Source of the DNA: Bacteroidales bacterium
GTDB lineage: Bacteria; Bacteroidota; Bacteroidia; Bacteroidales; Muribaculaceae
Assembly (NCBI GenBank): GCA_014800245.1
Contig: JAAVGM010000014.1
Location: 1-64,000, forward strand
Direction of reading: 5' to 3'
DNA length: 64,000 nucleotides
Positions 46,543 through 57,450 of the stretch are shown piece after piece. The notes beneath the pieces are model-generated. The model was given only the letters and a program-made list of their open reading frames with translations. It searched no databases and was not told where the DNA came from. The position numbers and the translations under genes were made by a program. Position 1 is the stretch's first letter. Each line of letters opens with the position of its first letter.

Positions 46543-48864
46543 ATGACTAACCCGATTCATAAACATCTTTACGCAGCAGGAGTATTCACTCTTATGGCTG
46601 CTTCCGCTCTCTCCGCATCGGCAAAGATGCCGAAAAATCCGGTTGACTACGTTAGCACCCTCGTAGGCACGCAGTCGAAACATTCACTTTCTACGGGTAA
46701 CACCTATCCCGCTGTGGCAATGCCCTGGGGTATGAACTTCTGGACTCCCCAGACCGGCAAAATGGGCGATGGCTGGGCCTACACCTATGATGCCGACAAA
46801 ATCCGCGGCTTCAAGCAGACTCATCAGCCATCTCCTTGGATCAACGACTATGGCCAGTTTGCTATCATGCCTGTTACCGGACGCCCCATCTTCAATGAGG
46901 ATGAACGCGCAAGCTGGTTCTCTCACAAAGCTGAGGTTGCCACTCCTTATTATTATAGAACATATCTCGCCGATTTCGATGTAGTGACCGAAATCACTCC
47001 TACCGACCGCGCTGCAATCATGCGTTTCACTTTCCCCGAAACCGACGACGCTTATATTGTGGTTGACGCTTTCGACAATGGTTCGAGCGTGACTATCGAT
47101 CCGGCAAACCGCCGTATCACAGGATACACCACCAAGAATAATGGCGGCGTGCCTGAGAATTTCAAGAATTATTTCGTTATCGAGTTCGACCGCCCATTTA
47201 CTTACACGGCTTCCGTTGACAACGGCAACATCAATGCCTCCTCTCTTTCCGCTACCGGAAACCATGCCGGAGGCATCGTGGGCTTCAACACTAAGCGCGG
47301 CGATCAGGTGAATGCCCGCGTGGCTTCATCTTTCATCAGCCCCGAGCAGGCAATCCTCAATCTCAATGAGCTTGGCAAGGATGATTTCGAGGCTGTGAAG
47401 ACTAAAGGCGAAAAGCGTTGGAACGATGTGCTCGGTGCTATCGAAATCGAGGATGAGGATATCGACAACAAGCGCACTTTCTATTCTTCTCTCTATCGCG
47501 CTGTGCTCTTCCCCCGCTCTTTCTATGAAATCGATGCTCAGGGAAATCCTGTTCACTACAGCCCCTATAATGGAGAAGTGCTTCCCGGATATATGTTCAC
47601 AGACACCGGTTTCTGGGATACTTTCCGTTCCCTCTTCCCCTTGCTCAACCTTATGTATCCCTCAATGAACGAGAAGATGCAGGCAGGTCTTGCGAATGCT
47701 TATAAGGAGAGCGGTTTCCTTCCCGAATGGGCGAGCCCCGGTCATAGAGGCTGCATGGTGGGCAATAACTCCGCATCTGTTGTGGCCGACGCTTATCTCA
47801 AAGGTGTTGACAGCGGCGACATCGAAACCCTCTGGGAGGCTGTGAAACATGGCACCACTGCCGTGCATCCCGACGTTCCCTCTACCGGCCGTCTCGGTCA
47901 TGAGTATTACAACACTCTCGGATATGTGCCCTACGATGCAGGTATCAATGAGAATGCTGCCCGCACTCTCGAATATGCCTACGACGACTGGTGCATATAT
48001 CAGCTCGGCAAGAAACTTGGCAAGAAGGATAAAGAACTCGCTCCTTTCAAGAAGCGCGCATTGAACTATAAGAATCTCTATGATCCTTCTCATAAGCTCA
48101 TGAGAGGAAAGAACAAGGATGGCAAATTCCAGGAGCCGTTCAATCCGCTCAAATGGGGCGACGCTTTCACTGAAGGAAACTCTTGGCACTACACTTGGAG
48201 TGTGTTCCACGATCCTCAGGGTCTTATCGATCTTATGGGCGGCGATGCAGAGTTTAACACCATGCTCGACTCTGTGTTCATCCTTCCTCCCGTATTCGAC
48301 GACAGCTATTATGGCAGCGTGATCCATGAGATCCGCGAAATGCAGATCATGAACATGGGTAACTACGCTCATGGCAACCAGCCTATCCAGCATATGGTGT
48401 ATCTCTACGACTGGTCGGGCGAGCCTTGGAAGACTCAGCATTGGGCACGCGAAGTGATGGATCGAATGTATAACGCCAACCCTGATGGCTATTGCGGCGA
48501 TGAGGACAACGGTCAGACCTCCGCGTGGTATGTATTCTCTGCTCTCGGTTTCTATCCCGTTTGCCCCGGCAGCGGCGAGTATGCCCTTGGCGCTCCTCTC
48601 TTCAAGAAAGCCACAATCAATCTTGAGAATGGCAAGAAGGTGCAGATCAATGCTCCCGCCAACAGCGACAAGAACCGTTATGTAAATTCTCTCAACGCCA
48701 ATGGCAAGGCTTACGATGTGAACTATCTCAACCATGATATGCTCACCAATGGCGCTGTGCTCGATTTCAATATGACTGCCGAGCCTAACAAATCAAGAGG
48801 CGCTTCCAAGGAGGCTGCTCCCTATTCATTCTCTAACGAACTCAAGAACTCAAAGAAGAAATGA
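46543..48864 (+). CDS. Glycoside hydrolase family 92 (alpha-mannosidase)
   Basis: [87 protein letters not shown]. Confidence 0.97.
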   Translation: MTNPIHKHLYAAGVFTLMAASALSASAKMPKNPVDYVSTLVGTQSKHSLSTGNTYPAVAMPWGMNFWTPQTGKMGDGWAYTYDADKIRGFKQTHQPSPWINDYGQFAIMPVTGRPIFNEDERASWFSHKAEVATPYYYRTYLADFDVVTEITPTDRAAIMRFTFPETDDAYIVVDAFDNGSSVTIDPANRRITGYTTKNNGGVPENFKNYFVIEFDRPFTYTASVDNGNINASSLSATGNHAGGIVGFNTKRGDQVNARVASSFISPEQAILNLNELGKDDFEAVKTKGEKRWNDVLGAIEIEDEDIDNKRTFYSSLYRAVLFPRSFYEIDAQGNPVHYSPYNGEVLPGYMFTDTGFWDTFRSLFPLLNLMYPSMNEKMQAGLANAYKESGFLPEWASPGHRGCMVGNNSASVVADAYLKGVDSGDIETLWEAVKHGTTAVHPDVPSTGRLGHEYYNTLGYVPYDAGINENAARTLEYAYDDWCIYQLGKKLGKKDKELAPFKKRALNYKNLYDPSHKLMRGKNKDGKFQEPFNPLKWGDAFTEGNSWHYTWSVFHDPQGLIDLMGGDAEFNTMLDSVFILPPVFDDSYYGSVIHEIREMQIMNMGNYAHGNQPIQHMVYLYDWSGEPWKTQHWAREVMDRMYNANPDGYCGDEDNGQTSAWYVFSALGFYPVCPGSGEYALGAPLFKKATINLENGKKVQINAPANSDKNRYVNSLNANGKAYDVNYLNHDMLTNGAVLDFNMTAEPNKSRGASKEAAPYSFSNELKNSKKK

Positions 48865-50300
48865 GAAACCTATATATTTCATTGTTCATAGCAGGCGTGG
48901 GGCTTTCAATCCCCGCTGCCTCCTATGCGAAGGAGGTCTGCCCGGCTGATGCCACGGCTTACACTGTAACCAATCGTCCTGCCGTGGGCGAGCGTCTTTT
49001 CAAATCAAAAGCCGTTGACAAGAAAATCGAAGAGGCCAAGAAGCAGATCAAGAATCAGAAATTGGCGTGGATGTTCGAAAACTGTTTCCCTAACACTATC
49101 GACACAACCGTGCATTATCGTCTTGATGAGAATGGCAAGCCCGACACTTTCGTCTATACAGGCGATATCCACGCTATGTGGCTCCGCGATTCAGGAGCGC
49201 AGGTGTGGCCCTATGTTCAGTTTGCCAATTCCGATCCCGAATTGAAGAAGATGCTTGAAGGCGTGATCCGCCGTCAGCTCAAATGTATCCTCATCGATCC
49301 CTATGCCAACGCTTTCAATGACGGCCCCACAGGCGGCGAATGGATGACCGACCTCACAGACATGAAGCCTGATGTGCATGAGCGCAAATGGGAGATCGAT
49401 TCTCTCTGCTATCCTATCCGTTTGGCTTATGAATATTGGAAAGTTACCGGCGATGATTCAATCTTCGACGATCAGTGGATCTCCGCTATGGAGACCATCC
49501 TCGCCACTTTCAAGGAGCAGCAACGCAAGAATGGTGTGGGAAGCTATAAGTTCCAGCGCAAGACTGAGCGCGCACTCGACACTCTCAACAATGACGGTCT
49601 CGGAGCGCCCGTGAAACCCTGCGGTCTTATCGTTTCCTCCTTCCGCCCCTCGGATGATGCCACAACCCTTCAGTTCCTGGTTCCTTCCAATTTCTTCGCT
49701 GTTTCGGTATTGAACAAGGCGGCTGAAATTCTCAACACTGTCAACAAGCGTGCCGACCTCAGCAAGGAATGCACCGATTTGGCAAAAGAGGTGCAGGATG
49801 CGTTGAAGAAGAATGCAGTGGTGAATCATCCCAAGTATGGCCCGGTCTATGCTTTCGAGGTGGATGGTTTCGGCAATGCTTACCTTATGGATGATTCCAA
49901 CGCGCCGAGCCTTCTCTCTCTCCCCTATCTCTGCGATGTTGACGTGAACGATCCGATCTATCAGAACACTCGCCGCTTCGTATGGAGCGACAGCAATCCC
50001 TACTTCTTCAAAGGGGAGGCCGGCGAAGGTATCGGAGGCCCGCATATCGGCTACGATATGGTATGGCCTATGAGTATCATGATGAAGGCTTTCACAAGCA
50101 CCGACGACAAGGAGATTCAGGATTGCCTCCGTATGCTCCTCGCCACTGATGCAGAGACCGGATTCATGCACGAGTCGTTCAATAAGGATGATGCCAAGAA
50201 TTTCACCCGCGCATGGTTTGCTTGGCAGAACACTCTCTTCGGTGAACTCATCGTCAAACTCATGAATGAAGGGAAGACAGAATTATTAAACACACTATAA
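48861..50300 (+). CDS. Glycoside hydrolase family 125 (exo-alpha-1,6-mannosidase)
   Basis: [64 protein letters not shown]; 4-bp overlap with GH92. Confidence 0.95.
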   Translation: MRNLYISLFIAGVGLSIPAASYAKEVCPADATAYTVTNRPAVGERLFKSKAVDKKIEEAKKQIKNQKLAWMFENCFPNTIDTTVHYRLDENGKPDTFVYTGDIHAMWLRDSGAQVWPYVQFANSDPELKKMLEGVIRRQLKCILIDPYANAFNDGPTGGEWMTDLTDMKPDVHERKWEIDSLCYPIRLAYEYWKVTGDDSIFDDQWISAMETILATFKEQQRKNGVGSYKFQRKTERALDTLNNDGLGAPVKPCGLIVSSFRPSDDATTLQFLVPSNFFAVSVLNKAAEILNTVNKRADLSKECTDLAKEVQDALKKNAVVNHPKYGPVYAFEVDGFGNAYLMDDSNAPSLLSLPYLCDVDVNDPIYQNTRRFVWSDSNPYFFKGEAGEGIGGPHIGYDMVWPMSIMMKAFTSTDDKEIQDCLRMLLATDAETGFMHESFNKDDAKNFTRAWFAWQNTLFGELIVKLMNEGKTELLNTL

Positions 50301-50301
50301 A

Positions 50302-52503
50302 ATGACCTTGCTAACTAATCGAAAGGTAAAAGTTGTTAAGGGTTCAATGGTAGCCGGCAGCCTTGCGCTGTTGGCTGCCTTTTCTTTTTCGGCTTTTGCA
50401 GATGATGTGAAGACCACAATGCAGACAGGCCGCGGATGGCGTCCGTCGATCGATACAAGATGCGATGCAGTGATGGTCTATGGAATAGGTGGCAACCCGA
50501 GCGACCGCAGCAGTAACAACAGTTTCGAACAGCGTGTGAAGAGCTGGGCAGATCATGGATATAAAATCCATTACATGACCGGCATCGCATGGGGCGAATA
50601 TAAGGATTACTTCACAGGCCAATGGGATGGCAAGCCTCACCTCGACGAAGGGCAGGTGACAATGCATGGCGACACCATCTGGCATGGTCATCTTGTGCCT
50701 TATATCGTGCCCTCAATGAATTTCCTCGAATATATGAAGGAGAATCATGTGAAGCGCGCAATTGACGCCGGAGCAGAGGCTATATTCATGGAAGAACCGG
50801 AGTTTTGGGCGCGTTCGGGCTATAGCGATGCTTTCAAAAAGGAATGGAAAGAATATTATGGCACAGATTGGCGTCCGCAGCATGAATCGCCCGAGGCAAC
50901 CTATCTCGCAAACAAACTGAAATATCATCTCTACTATCGTGCTCTCAACGAAGTGTTCACTTATGCAAAGGAATATGGAAAGAGCATAGGGAAAGATATC
51001 AAATGTTATGTCCCGACTCATTCACTTGTGAATTATTCGCAATGGCAGATTGTGAGCCCGGAGGCAAGCCTGGCGTCGCTCCCTTGTGTGGATGGATATA
51101 TCGCACAGGTATGGACCGGAACTTCCCGCGAGCCGAATTTCTATAACGGCAAATATAAGGAGCGCACTTTCGAGACCGCAATGCTCGAATATGGGTCGAT
51201 GGCCTCAATGACCGCCCCGACCGGAAGAAAGATGTTCTTCCTCACCGACCCTATCGAGGACCGTGCAAAGGATTGGGACGACTACAAACGCAATTATCAG
51301 GCCACCTTCACCGCTCAGCTCCTCTATCCGGAGGTGGACGCTTTTGAAGTGATGCCCTGGCCCGAACGCATCTATGAAGGACGTTACAGAGTGTCGGCTA
51401 ATTCGGATGAGCGTGCACGTATTCCGAGATTCTATTCCACACAGATGCAGATAATGGTCAATTCCCTCAATAAGATGCCGAAGACGGATTCAAAGTTGTC
51501 GGGAAGCGATGGCATAGGGGTATTGATGGCAAACTCTTTGATGTTCCAGCGTTTCCCCGAGCATGATGGTTATTCGGATCCTCAGCTTGCCAATTTCTAT
51601 GGGATGGCTCTCCCCTTGCTTAAGAGAGGTGTGCCTGTGAAGACTGTCCACATGGAGAATCTATCATTTCCTGAGACACTTTCAGGGATAAAGGTTCTTT
51701 CCATGACCTATTCCAATATGAAGCCTCTCGATCCGCAAGCTCATACATATCTGGCAGAATGGGTGAAGAATGGAGGAAACCTCATATTCAATGGCTCTGA
51801 CCTTGATCCGTTCCAGAATATCGAGGAATGGTGGTCAACCGGCGATAATCATTTCACTGCTCCCTCCCAGCATCTGTTCACGCTCCTCGGCCTGGATCCG
51901 AATGCGAAAGACGGACAGTATAAGGTAGGGAAAGGCACAGTGAGCATCATCCGTAAAGACCCGAAGGAATATATCATGAATGAGGGAGGCGAAGCTCCTT
52001 ATCTCTCAGAGGTGGAGGCTCTTTATGCCGACAAGGGTGCAAAGCTCGAATATAAGAATGATTTTGTGCTCGACCGCGGTCCCTATACATTGATGGCTGT
52101 AGTGGATGAAAGCATTTCTGATAAGCCTCTCCAAAGAAAAGGATCATTCATAGATCTTTTCGATCCGACATTGCCGGTGAAGAATGAAATCATTGTGAAT
52201 CCCGGTCAGCAGGCATTGGTGATTGATCTCGCCAAGGTGGCAGATAAGAAGCGCCCGCAGGTGCTTGCAGCCTCTTTCCGCGAAGATCAGGAGAAAAGCT
52301 CCAAGAAATCCTATTCTTTCGTGGCAAAGAGCCCGGAAAACACTAACGGCATATCCCGCGTGCTTCTTCCAAAGATGCCTAAGCAGGTGCTCATCGATGG
52401 AAAGGATAGCATAAATCCCTCAAAATGGGATAATGCATCCAAAACCTATCTGGTGGAGTTTGAAAACAGTCCGGAAGGAGTAAACGTGGAATTTATCTGG
52501 TAA
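50302..52503 (+). CDS. Secreted protein of unknown family, possible TIM-barrel glycosidase-like
   Basis: Signal peptide; AIDAGAEAIFMEEPEFWARSGYSDAFKKEW, KCYVPTHSLVNYSQWQIVSPEA, VDAFEVMPWPERIYEGRY; same operon as GH92/GH125. Confidence 0.6.
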   Translation: MTLLTNRKVKVVKGSMVAGSLALLAAFSFSAFADDVKTTMQTGRGWRPSIDTRCDAVMVYGIGGNPSDRSSNNSFEQRVKSWADHGYKIHYMTGIAWGEYKDYFTGQWDGKPHLDEGQVTMHGDTIWHGHLVPYIVPSMNFLEYMKENHVKRAIDAGAEAIFMEEPEFWARSGYSDAFKKEWKEYYGTDWRPQHESPEATYLANKLKYHLYYRALNEVFTYAKEYGKSIGKDIKCYVPTHSLVNYSQWQIVSPEASLASLPCVDGYIAQVWTGTSREPNFYNGKYKERTFETAMLEYGSMASMTAPTGRKMFFLTDPIEDRAKDWDDYKRNYQATFTAQLLYPEVDAFEVMPWPERIYEGRYRVSANSDERARIPRFYSTQMQIMVNSLNKMPKTDSKLSGSDGIGVLMANSLMFQRFPEHDGYSDPQLANFYGMALPLLKRGVPVKTVHMENLSFPETLSGIKVLSMTYSNMKPLDPQAHTYLAEWVKNGGNLIFNGSDLDPFQNIEEWWSTGDNHFTAPSQHLFTLLGLDPNAKDGQYKVGKGTVSIIRKDPKEYIMNEGGEAPYLSEVEALYADKGAKLEYKNDFVLDRGPYTLMAVVDESISDKPLQRKGSFIDLFDPTLPVKNEIIVNPGQQALVIDLAKVADKKRPQVLAASFREDQEKSSKKSYSFVAKSPENTNGISRVLLPKMPKQVLIDGKDSINPSKWDNASKTYLVEFENSPEGVNVEFIW

Positions 52504-52660
52504 TAGAATCCTAAAAATCCATTTTTTTAGGGGATAAAAAAATCTAAAAAGTGAAAAATAACTATTCTAACTGCATATTATGTGATTTTATTTCCATATT
52601 GCGGATAGAATAGTTATCTTTGCATAGAAAAAGTGTATAAACCTGACAAGAATTTATAAA

Positions 52661-53758
52661 ATGTATCTACACGACAATCGAATAGTTATCACGCTCGATG
52701 CCGGAGGCACAAATTTCGTGTTCGGCGCAATGCGTGGATGCGAGTATATCACGGAGCCTGTCACTTATCCGTCGAATGCACATGATCTCGACCTCTGTCT
52801 CAAGACTATGGTGAAGGGCTTCCACGAAATCATCGATTCGCTCGATGAAAAACCTGTGGCTATAAGCTTCGCTTTCCCCGGCCCTGCAGATTACCCTAAC
52901 GGCATTATCGGAGGTTTCCTCCCCAACTTCCCTTCATTCCGCGATGGCGTGGCTCTCGGTCCGTTCCTTCAGAATGAGTTCGGTCTCCCTGTCTTCATCA
53001 ATAACGACGGCGACCTCTTCGCTTTCGGCGAGGCTCTCTGCGGCGCACTCCCTTATGTGAACAAGGAACTCGAAGAAGCCGGCAGCTCAAAGAGATATAA
53101 GAATCTCATCGGCTACACTTTCGGCACCGGTTTCGGTATCGGCATCGTGGTGAATGGCGAGCTTAACCGTGGCGACAATTCTTGCGTTGAGACTTTCTGT
53201 CTCCCCCACAAGCTCAAAGAGGGTATCATCGTTGAGGAAGGTGTGGCTGTCCGTGCAATCAAGCGCGTTTATGCCGAGGCTTCCGGAGATTATAACCATA
53301 ATCTCGAACCCAAGGAGATCTGCGAGATTGCCGATGGCAAGCGTGAAGGAGATCAGGCTGCTGCCAAGAAAGCTTTCGCTGAGTTCGGTCAGGTGGCAGG
53401 AAACGCTATGGCAATCGCGGCGCAGCTCATCGATGGTCTGATCGTGATCGGCGGCGGCATCACTGCTGCTAATCATCATATCCTCCCCTCGCTTCTCGAA
53501 GAGATGCGTTCCTCTCTTGCCACTATCCCCGGCGATAAAGTGAAAAGAGTGCAGATGGAGGTGTTCAATCTCGATGATCCTGCTCAGTTTGATGCATTCG
53601 CAAAGGGAAATAAGAAGGATATCACCGTATATGGCACAAACCTCACCGTGGCTTATGATGATATGAAGCGTATCGGAGTGATGAGATCAAAACTCGGTGC
53701 GTCAAAGGCAATCTCTGCCGGAGCATACGCATTCGCTCTCTCTCAGATTGATAAGTAA
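52661..53758 (+). CDS. ROK family sugar kinase
   Basis: VITLDAGGTNFVFGAM, PVFINNDGDLFAFGEAL, IGYTFGTGFGIGIVVNGEL, IVIGGGIT. Confidence 0.93.
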   Translation: MYLHDNRIVITLDAGGTNFVFGAMRGCEYITEPVTYPSNAHDLDLCLKTMVKGFHEIIDSLDEKPVAISFAFPGPADYPNGIIGGFLPNFPSFRDGVALGPFLQNEFGLPVFINNDGDLFAFGEALCGALPYVNKELEEAGSSKRYKNLIGYTFGTGFGIGIVVNGELNRGDNSCVETFCLPHKLKEGIIVEEGVAVRAIKRVYAEASGDYNHNLEPKEICEIADGKREGDQAAAKKAFAEFGQVAGNAMAIAAQLIDGLIVIGGGITAANHHILPSLLEEMRSSLATIPGDKVKRVQMEVFNLDDPAQFDAFAKGNKKDITVYGTNLTVAYDDMKRIGVMRSKLGASKAISAGAYAFALSQIDK

Positions 53759-53771
53759 AAAGTTTTAAGAC

Positions 53772-54737
53772 ATGATTAAGAAAGCACCTATAAAGTTCCT
53801 CCCTTATCTCAAATCTGTGATCTGGGGCGGAAATAAGATATGCAAATATAAAGGAATTGCCCAAAATGAACCCAACATAGGCGAAAGCTGGGAAATCTCT
53901 GCAGTGCCCGGTCATGAATCTGTTGTGGCTGAGGGTGAATATAAGGGTGAAAACCTTGTCGAGCTAATCTCCAAATATGGATCCGAATTGCTTGGCGAGA
54001 GCGTGGCAAAGCGTTACGACAACAAATTCCCCCTCCTTATAAAATTCATCGATGCCAACGATAATCTTTCCGTGCAGGTGCATCCCGACGACAAACTTGC
54101 TCAGGAGCGTCACGGATGCCTGGGAAAGACCGAGATGTGGTATATCCTCGACACTGAGAAGGATGCCAAGATCTATGCAGGTCTCAACCGCAAGGTCACT
54201 CCCGATGATTATGTGAAGCTCGTGGAGAATGGAGAGTTCCAGGATCTCCTTGCTGTGCATGATTCATTCCCCGGCGACCTCTTCTTCCTCCCTGCCGGCC
54301 GTGTACACGCAATCGGCGCCGGAAACCTCCTCCTGGAAATCCAGGAATCAAGCGACATCACTTATCGTATCTACGACTACGACCGTCGTGATGCCAACGG
54401 CAATACCCGCGAACTTCACACCGAACTTGCAAAGGGGGCTATCGATTTCGAGGTATATGATAATTATAAGAGCGACCCGGCTCCTGCGGATGTGAAGGAG
54501 GTAGAGTTGGTGAAATGCGATCATTTCGTCACCGACCGTCTTATCATCGACGGATCAGCAGATCTTAAATTCGACGGCGAATCATTCAATGTAGTGATCT
54601 GCGTTGAGGGCGAGGTGAATATCGTATGCGAAGAGGGCACCACTCCTGTAAAGGCAGGCGAATCTGTGCTTCTTCCCGCTGTGCTGACTGAAGTGAAGCT
54701 CGAAGGGAAAGGAACCGTAATTACAACTCATTGTTAA
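53772..54737 (+). CDS. manA: Mannose-6-phosphate isomerase, class I
   Basis: LKSVIWGGNKICKY, GESWEISAVPGHESVV, FIDANDNLSVQVHPDDKLAQERHGCLGKTEMWYIL, PAGRVHAIGAGNLLLEIQESSDITYRIYDYDRR. Confidence 0.97.
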   Translation: MIKKAPIKFLPYLKSVIWGGNKICKYKGIAQNEPNIGESWEISAVPGHESVVAEGEYKGENLVELISKYGSELLGESVAKRYDNKFPLLIKFIDANDNLSVQVHPDDKLAQERHGCLGKTEMWYILDTEKDAKIYAGLNRKVTPDDYVKLVENGEFQDLLAVHDSFPGDLFFLPAGRVHAIGAGNLLLEIQESSDITYRIYDYDRRDANGNTRELHTELAKGAIDFEVYDNYKSDPAPADVKEVELVKCDHFVTDRLIIDGSADLKFDGESFNVVICVEGEVNIVCEEGTTPVKAGESVLLPAVLTEVKLEGKGTVITTHC

Positions 54738-54785
54738 TCCTATATTATCAAAAACTATTAACAAACCAATAACAGCACTAATAAC

Positions 54786-55916
54786 ATGGAAAAAGAAATC
54801 AAAAAAGTATTTGAAGAGAAATTCGGCGGAGAAGGCACACTCTACGCTTCTGCCGGACGTATCAACCTGATCGGAGAACACACTGACTACAACGAGGGAT
54901 ATGTATTCCCCGGCGCCATCGACAAAGTGATCATGGCCGATATCCGCCCCAATGGCACTGACAAGGTGCGCGTCTTCTCTATCGATATCAACGAATATGT
55001 TGAGTTCGGTCTTAACGAGGAGGATGCTCCTTCAGAGTCTTGGGCTCGCTATATCTTCGGCGTTTGCCGCGAGATCATCAAGCGTGGCGGCGTAGTGAAA
55101 GGTTTTGATGCTGTATTCGCAGGCAATGTGCCCCTCGGCGCAGGCCTCAGCTCAAGCGCAGCTCTCGAATCTTGCTTCGCTTTCGCCCTCAACGACCTTT
55201 TCAACGACAACAAGATCGAGAAATTCGAGCTTGCCCTCATCGGTCAGAGCACTGAGCACAACTACTGCGGCGTAAACTGCGGTATCATGGACCAGTTCGC
55301 TTCCGTAATGGGTCAGAAAGGTAAGCTCATGCGTCTCGACTGCCGCGACCTTCAGTATGAGTATTTCCCCTTCAATCCTGAGGATTACGAACTCGTGCTC
55401 GTGGATTCGCGCGTGAAGCATGAGCTTAAGGATTCTCCCTACAACAAGCGTCGCGAGAGCTGCGAGCGGGTTGCTAAGGAGCTTGGTCTTCCCTCTTTGC
55501 GTGAGGCTACATTCGAGATGCTCGACGGCATCAAGGATAAAATCTCTGAGGAGGATTACAAGCGTGCTCGCTTCGTGATCGGCGAGAAGCAGAGAGTGCT
55601 CGATGTTTGCGATGCTCTCGTGAAGGGCGACTACGAGACTGTGGGTGAGAAGATGTATGAGACTCACAATGGTCTTTCCAAGGATTATGAGGTGAGCTGC
55701 GTTGAGCTCGACTTCCTCAATGATGTAGCTAAGGAATGTGGCGTTACAGGTTCTCGCATCATGGGCGGCGGCTTTGGTGGCTGCACCATCAACCTCGTGA
55801 AGAAGGATCTCCGCGACCAATTCGTAGAGAAAGCTATCAAGGCTTTCAATGAGAAATATGGCCACGAGCCCAAAATCTATGATGTGATCATCAGCGACGG
55901 AGCCCGCAAGCTCTAA
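54786..55916 (+). CDS. galK: Galactokinase
   Basis: ASAGRINLIGEHTDYNEGYVFPGAID, GNVPLGAGLSSSAALE, GSRIMGGGFGGCTINLV. Confidence 0.97.
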   Translation: MEKEIKKVFEEKFGGEGTLYASAGRINLIGEHTDYNEGYVFPGAIDKVIMADIRPNGTDKVRVFSIDINEYVEFGLNEEDAPSESWARYIFGVCREIIKRGGVVKGFDAVFAGNVPLGAGLSSSAALESCFAFALNDLFNDNKIEKFELALIGQSTEHNYCGVNCGIMDQFASVMGQKGKLMRLDCRDLQYEYFPFNPEDYELVLVDSRVKHELKDSPYNKRRESCERVAKELGLPSLREATFEMLDGIKDKISEEDYKRARFVIGEKQRVLDVCDALVKGDYETVGEKMYETHNGLSKDYEVSCVELDFLNDVAKECGVTGSRIMGGGFGGCTINLVKKDLRDQFVEKAIKAFNEKYGHEPKIYDVIISDGARKL

Positions 55917-55934
55917 GCCGGGCCGAGCCTATAT

Positions 55935-56029
55935 AAAGCGGCACAGCCGCGACGGATACAGCTACGCGATGGCGGGGCGAATTTGCCTCCTATAGCGCGT
56001 AGCTGTTACCGCCGCGGCTGTGCCGCTTT
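55935..56029. terminator. Long hairpin between convergent galK and MFS genes
   Basis: 17-bp perfect outer arms AAAGCGGCACAGCCGCG / CGCGGCTGTGCCGCTTT and 10-bp perfect inner arms CAGCTACGCG / CGCGTAGCTG. Confidence 0.75.
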
Positions 56030-56090
56030 TATTCTTTTATAGCTTATATGGGCTATTTTTTCCCTATCTATGCTGCTTTTTAATCAGCCC

Positions 56091-57446
56091 TTACATCCCC
56101 GGATCTCCGGGAGCCTCCGCGCGAAGGTTAGCTAAGGCTTCGCTATCCTTCACATGGCAGCCCCAAATGCCGTAATAGAGCATGAAGAGCTCGCATATAA
56201 GGGCTATCGACCAAGTCCATTGCCATCCTCCAAGGCTATCGGCCATCAGGGCCTGCACCAAAGGGAATACTGCTCCGCCGAACACTCCCATCATGAACAC
56301 TCCCGAAGCCTTCGAGGTGTATTTCGACAAGCCTGCCACAGCGAGGGTGAAGATGCATCCCCACATCACTGAATGGAGCAAACCTACCGATACCAATATC
56401 CATAGATTATCGAGCACCATAGCTAAGAACACCAGCACCGCCGCTATCGAAGTCGTGGCGATAAGCAATCGGCGTGGCGGTATCTTCGGGAAGAAGGAGA
56501 AAACAATCCTGCCTATCATCATGCCTCCCCAGTAGAGTGTGGCGAGAAGAGCCGGAATACCTAAATTCACTCCTCCGACCTCCAGATTATCCAAGCCGAA
56601 GAAGGATAACTTATGTCCGGATTCTATCATGCTCATGGCATGGAGATTCACATTGACTCCAATCGAAACCTCTGTGCCGACATAGAAGAATATGGCTATC
56701 ACTCCAAGCAGGAGATGACGAAAACTCCATACACTTCTCGGAAGCTTCTCCCCCTCCTCGCTTCGGGTGCCTTTGATATCAGGGAGATTGAGGCGCGACG
56801 TGACGAGAGTCACTGTAAGCATTATCAGAGCTATGATAATGAATGGCACGAGCAATTGCCCGGGCTGAACGGCCTCCATTGCCACTCCGGCAAAGATTAC
56901 GGCCGTGACGAAGAATGGAGCTATCGTTGTGCCGATTGAATTGATAGCACAGACGATATTCATCCTCTGCACGGGTTTTGTGCCGGGAAGGTCGTAAGCC
57001 GCAATATAGGGATTGATCACCACCTGCAGGATTGCAGCCGATGTGCCCATCAGGAATGATCCCAAAAGGAATACGAAGTATCCCCACGGCACTAAGTCTT
57101 CACCCAGTCTCACTCCGGCTTCGCCCCATTGTGTGGCAATCACAGATGAGAATGAATAGAGCGCCAATCCTCCTATCATTATCATCAAGGCGCGGAGCAG
57201 GGTAAGCTTGTAGCCTTTGCTGTCGATCCATTTCCCTCCCAATGAACTGTTCACCAAATATCCGAGGAAGAAAAAGAAGGATATCATGGTGGTCAGCGTG
57301 TTGCGGAGGGCGTGTGCGTGGGATAGGAATGCCACCTGCAACGGACCCTGAAACTGTCCGTTGACCGTAGTGAGAAATCCTACCACGAAATATATAAAAG
57401 TCAGGACCACGAATGGTCCCAACTTATTTGCTTTCCGATCCGACAT
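56091..57446 (-). CDS. MFS sugar transporter (FucP/glucose-galactose type)
   Basis: Multiple TM segments; FVVLTFIYFVVGFLTTVNGQFQGPLQVAFLS; MGTSAAILQVVINPYIA. Confidence 0.9.
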   Translation of the reverse strand: MSDRKANKLGPFVVLTFIYFVVGFLTTVNGQFQGPLQVAFLSHAHALRNTLTTMISFFFFLGYLVNSSLGGKWIDSKGYKLTLLRALMIMIGGLALYSFSSVIATQWGEAGVRLGEDLVPWGYFVFLLGSFLMGTSAAILQVVINPYIAAYDLPGTKPVQRMNIVCAINSIGTTIAPFFVTAVIFAGVAMEAVQPGQLLVPFIIIALIMLTVTLVTSRLNLPDIKGTRSEEGEKLPRSVWSFRHLLLGVIAIFFYVGTEVSIGVNVNLHAMSMIESGHKLSFFGLDNLEVGGVNLGIPALLATLYWGGMMIGRIVFSFFPKIPPRRLLIATTSIAAVLVFLAMVLDNLWILVSVGLLHSVMWGCIFTLAVAGLSKYTSKASGVFMMGVFGGAVFPLVQALMADSLGGWQWTWSIALICELFMLYYGIWGCHVKDSEALANLRAEAPGDPGM

Positions 57447-57450
57447 AGGC

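Noticed and set aside
47662-48735. 357-aa minus-strand ORF opposite GH92
   Set aside because: Shadow ORF; GH92 motifs on the plus strand are unambiguous.
52510-52531. CCTAAAAA..TTTTTAGG as a strong terminator after the 733-aa gene
   Set aside because: Stem is almost entirely A-T; too weak to call with confidence.
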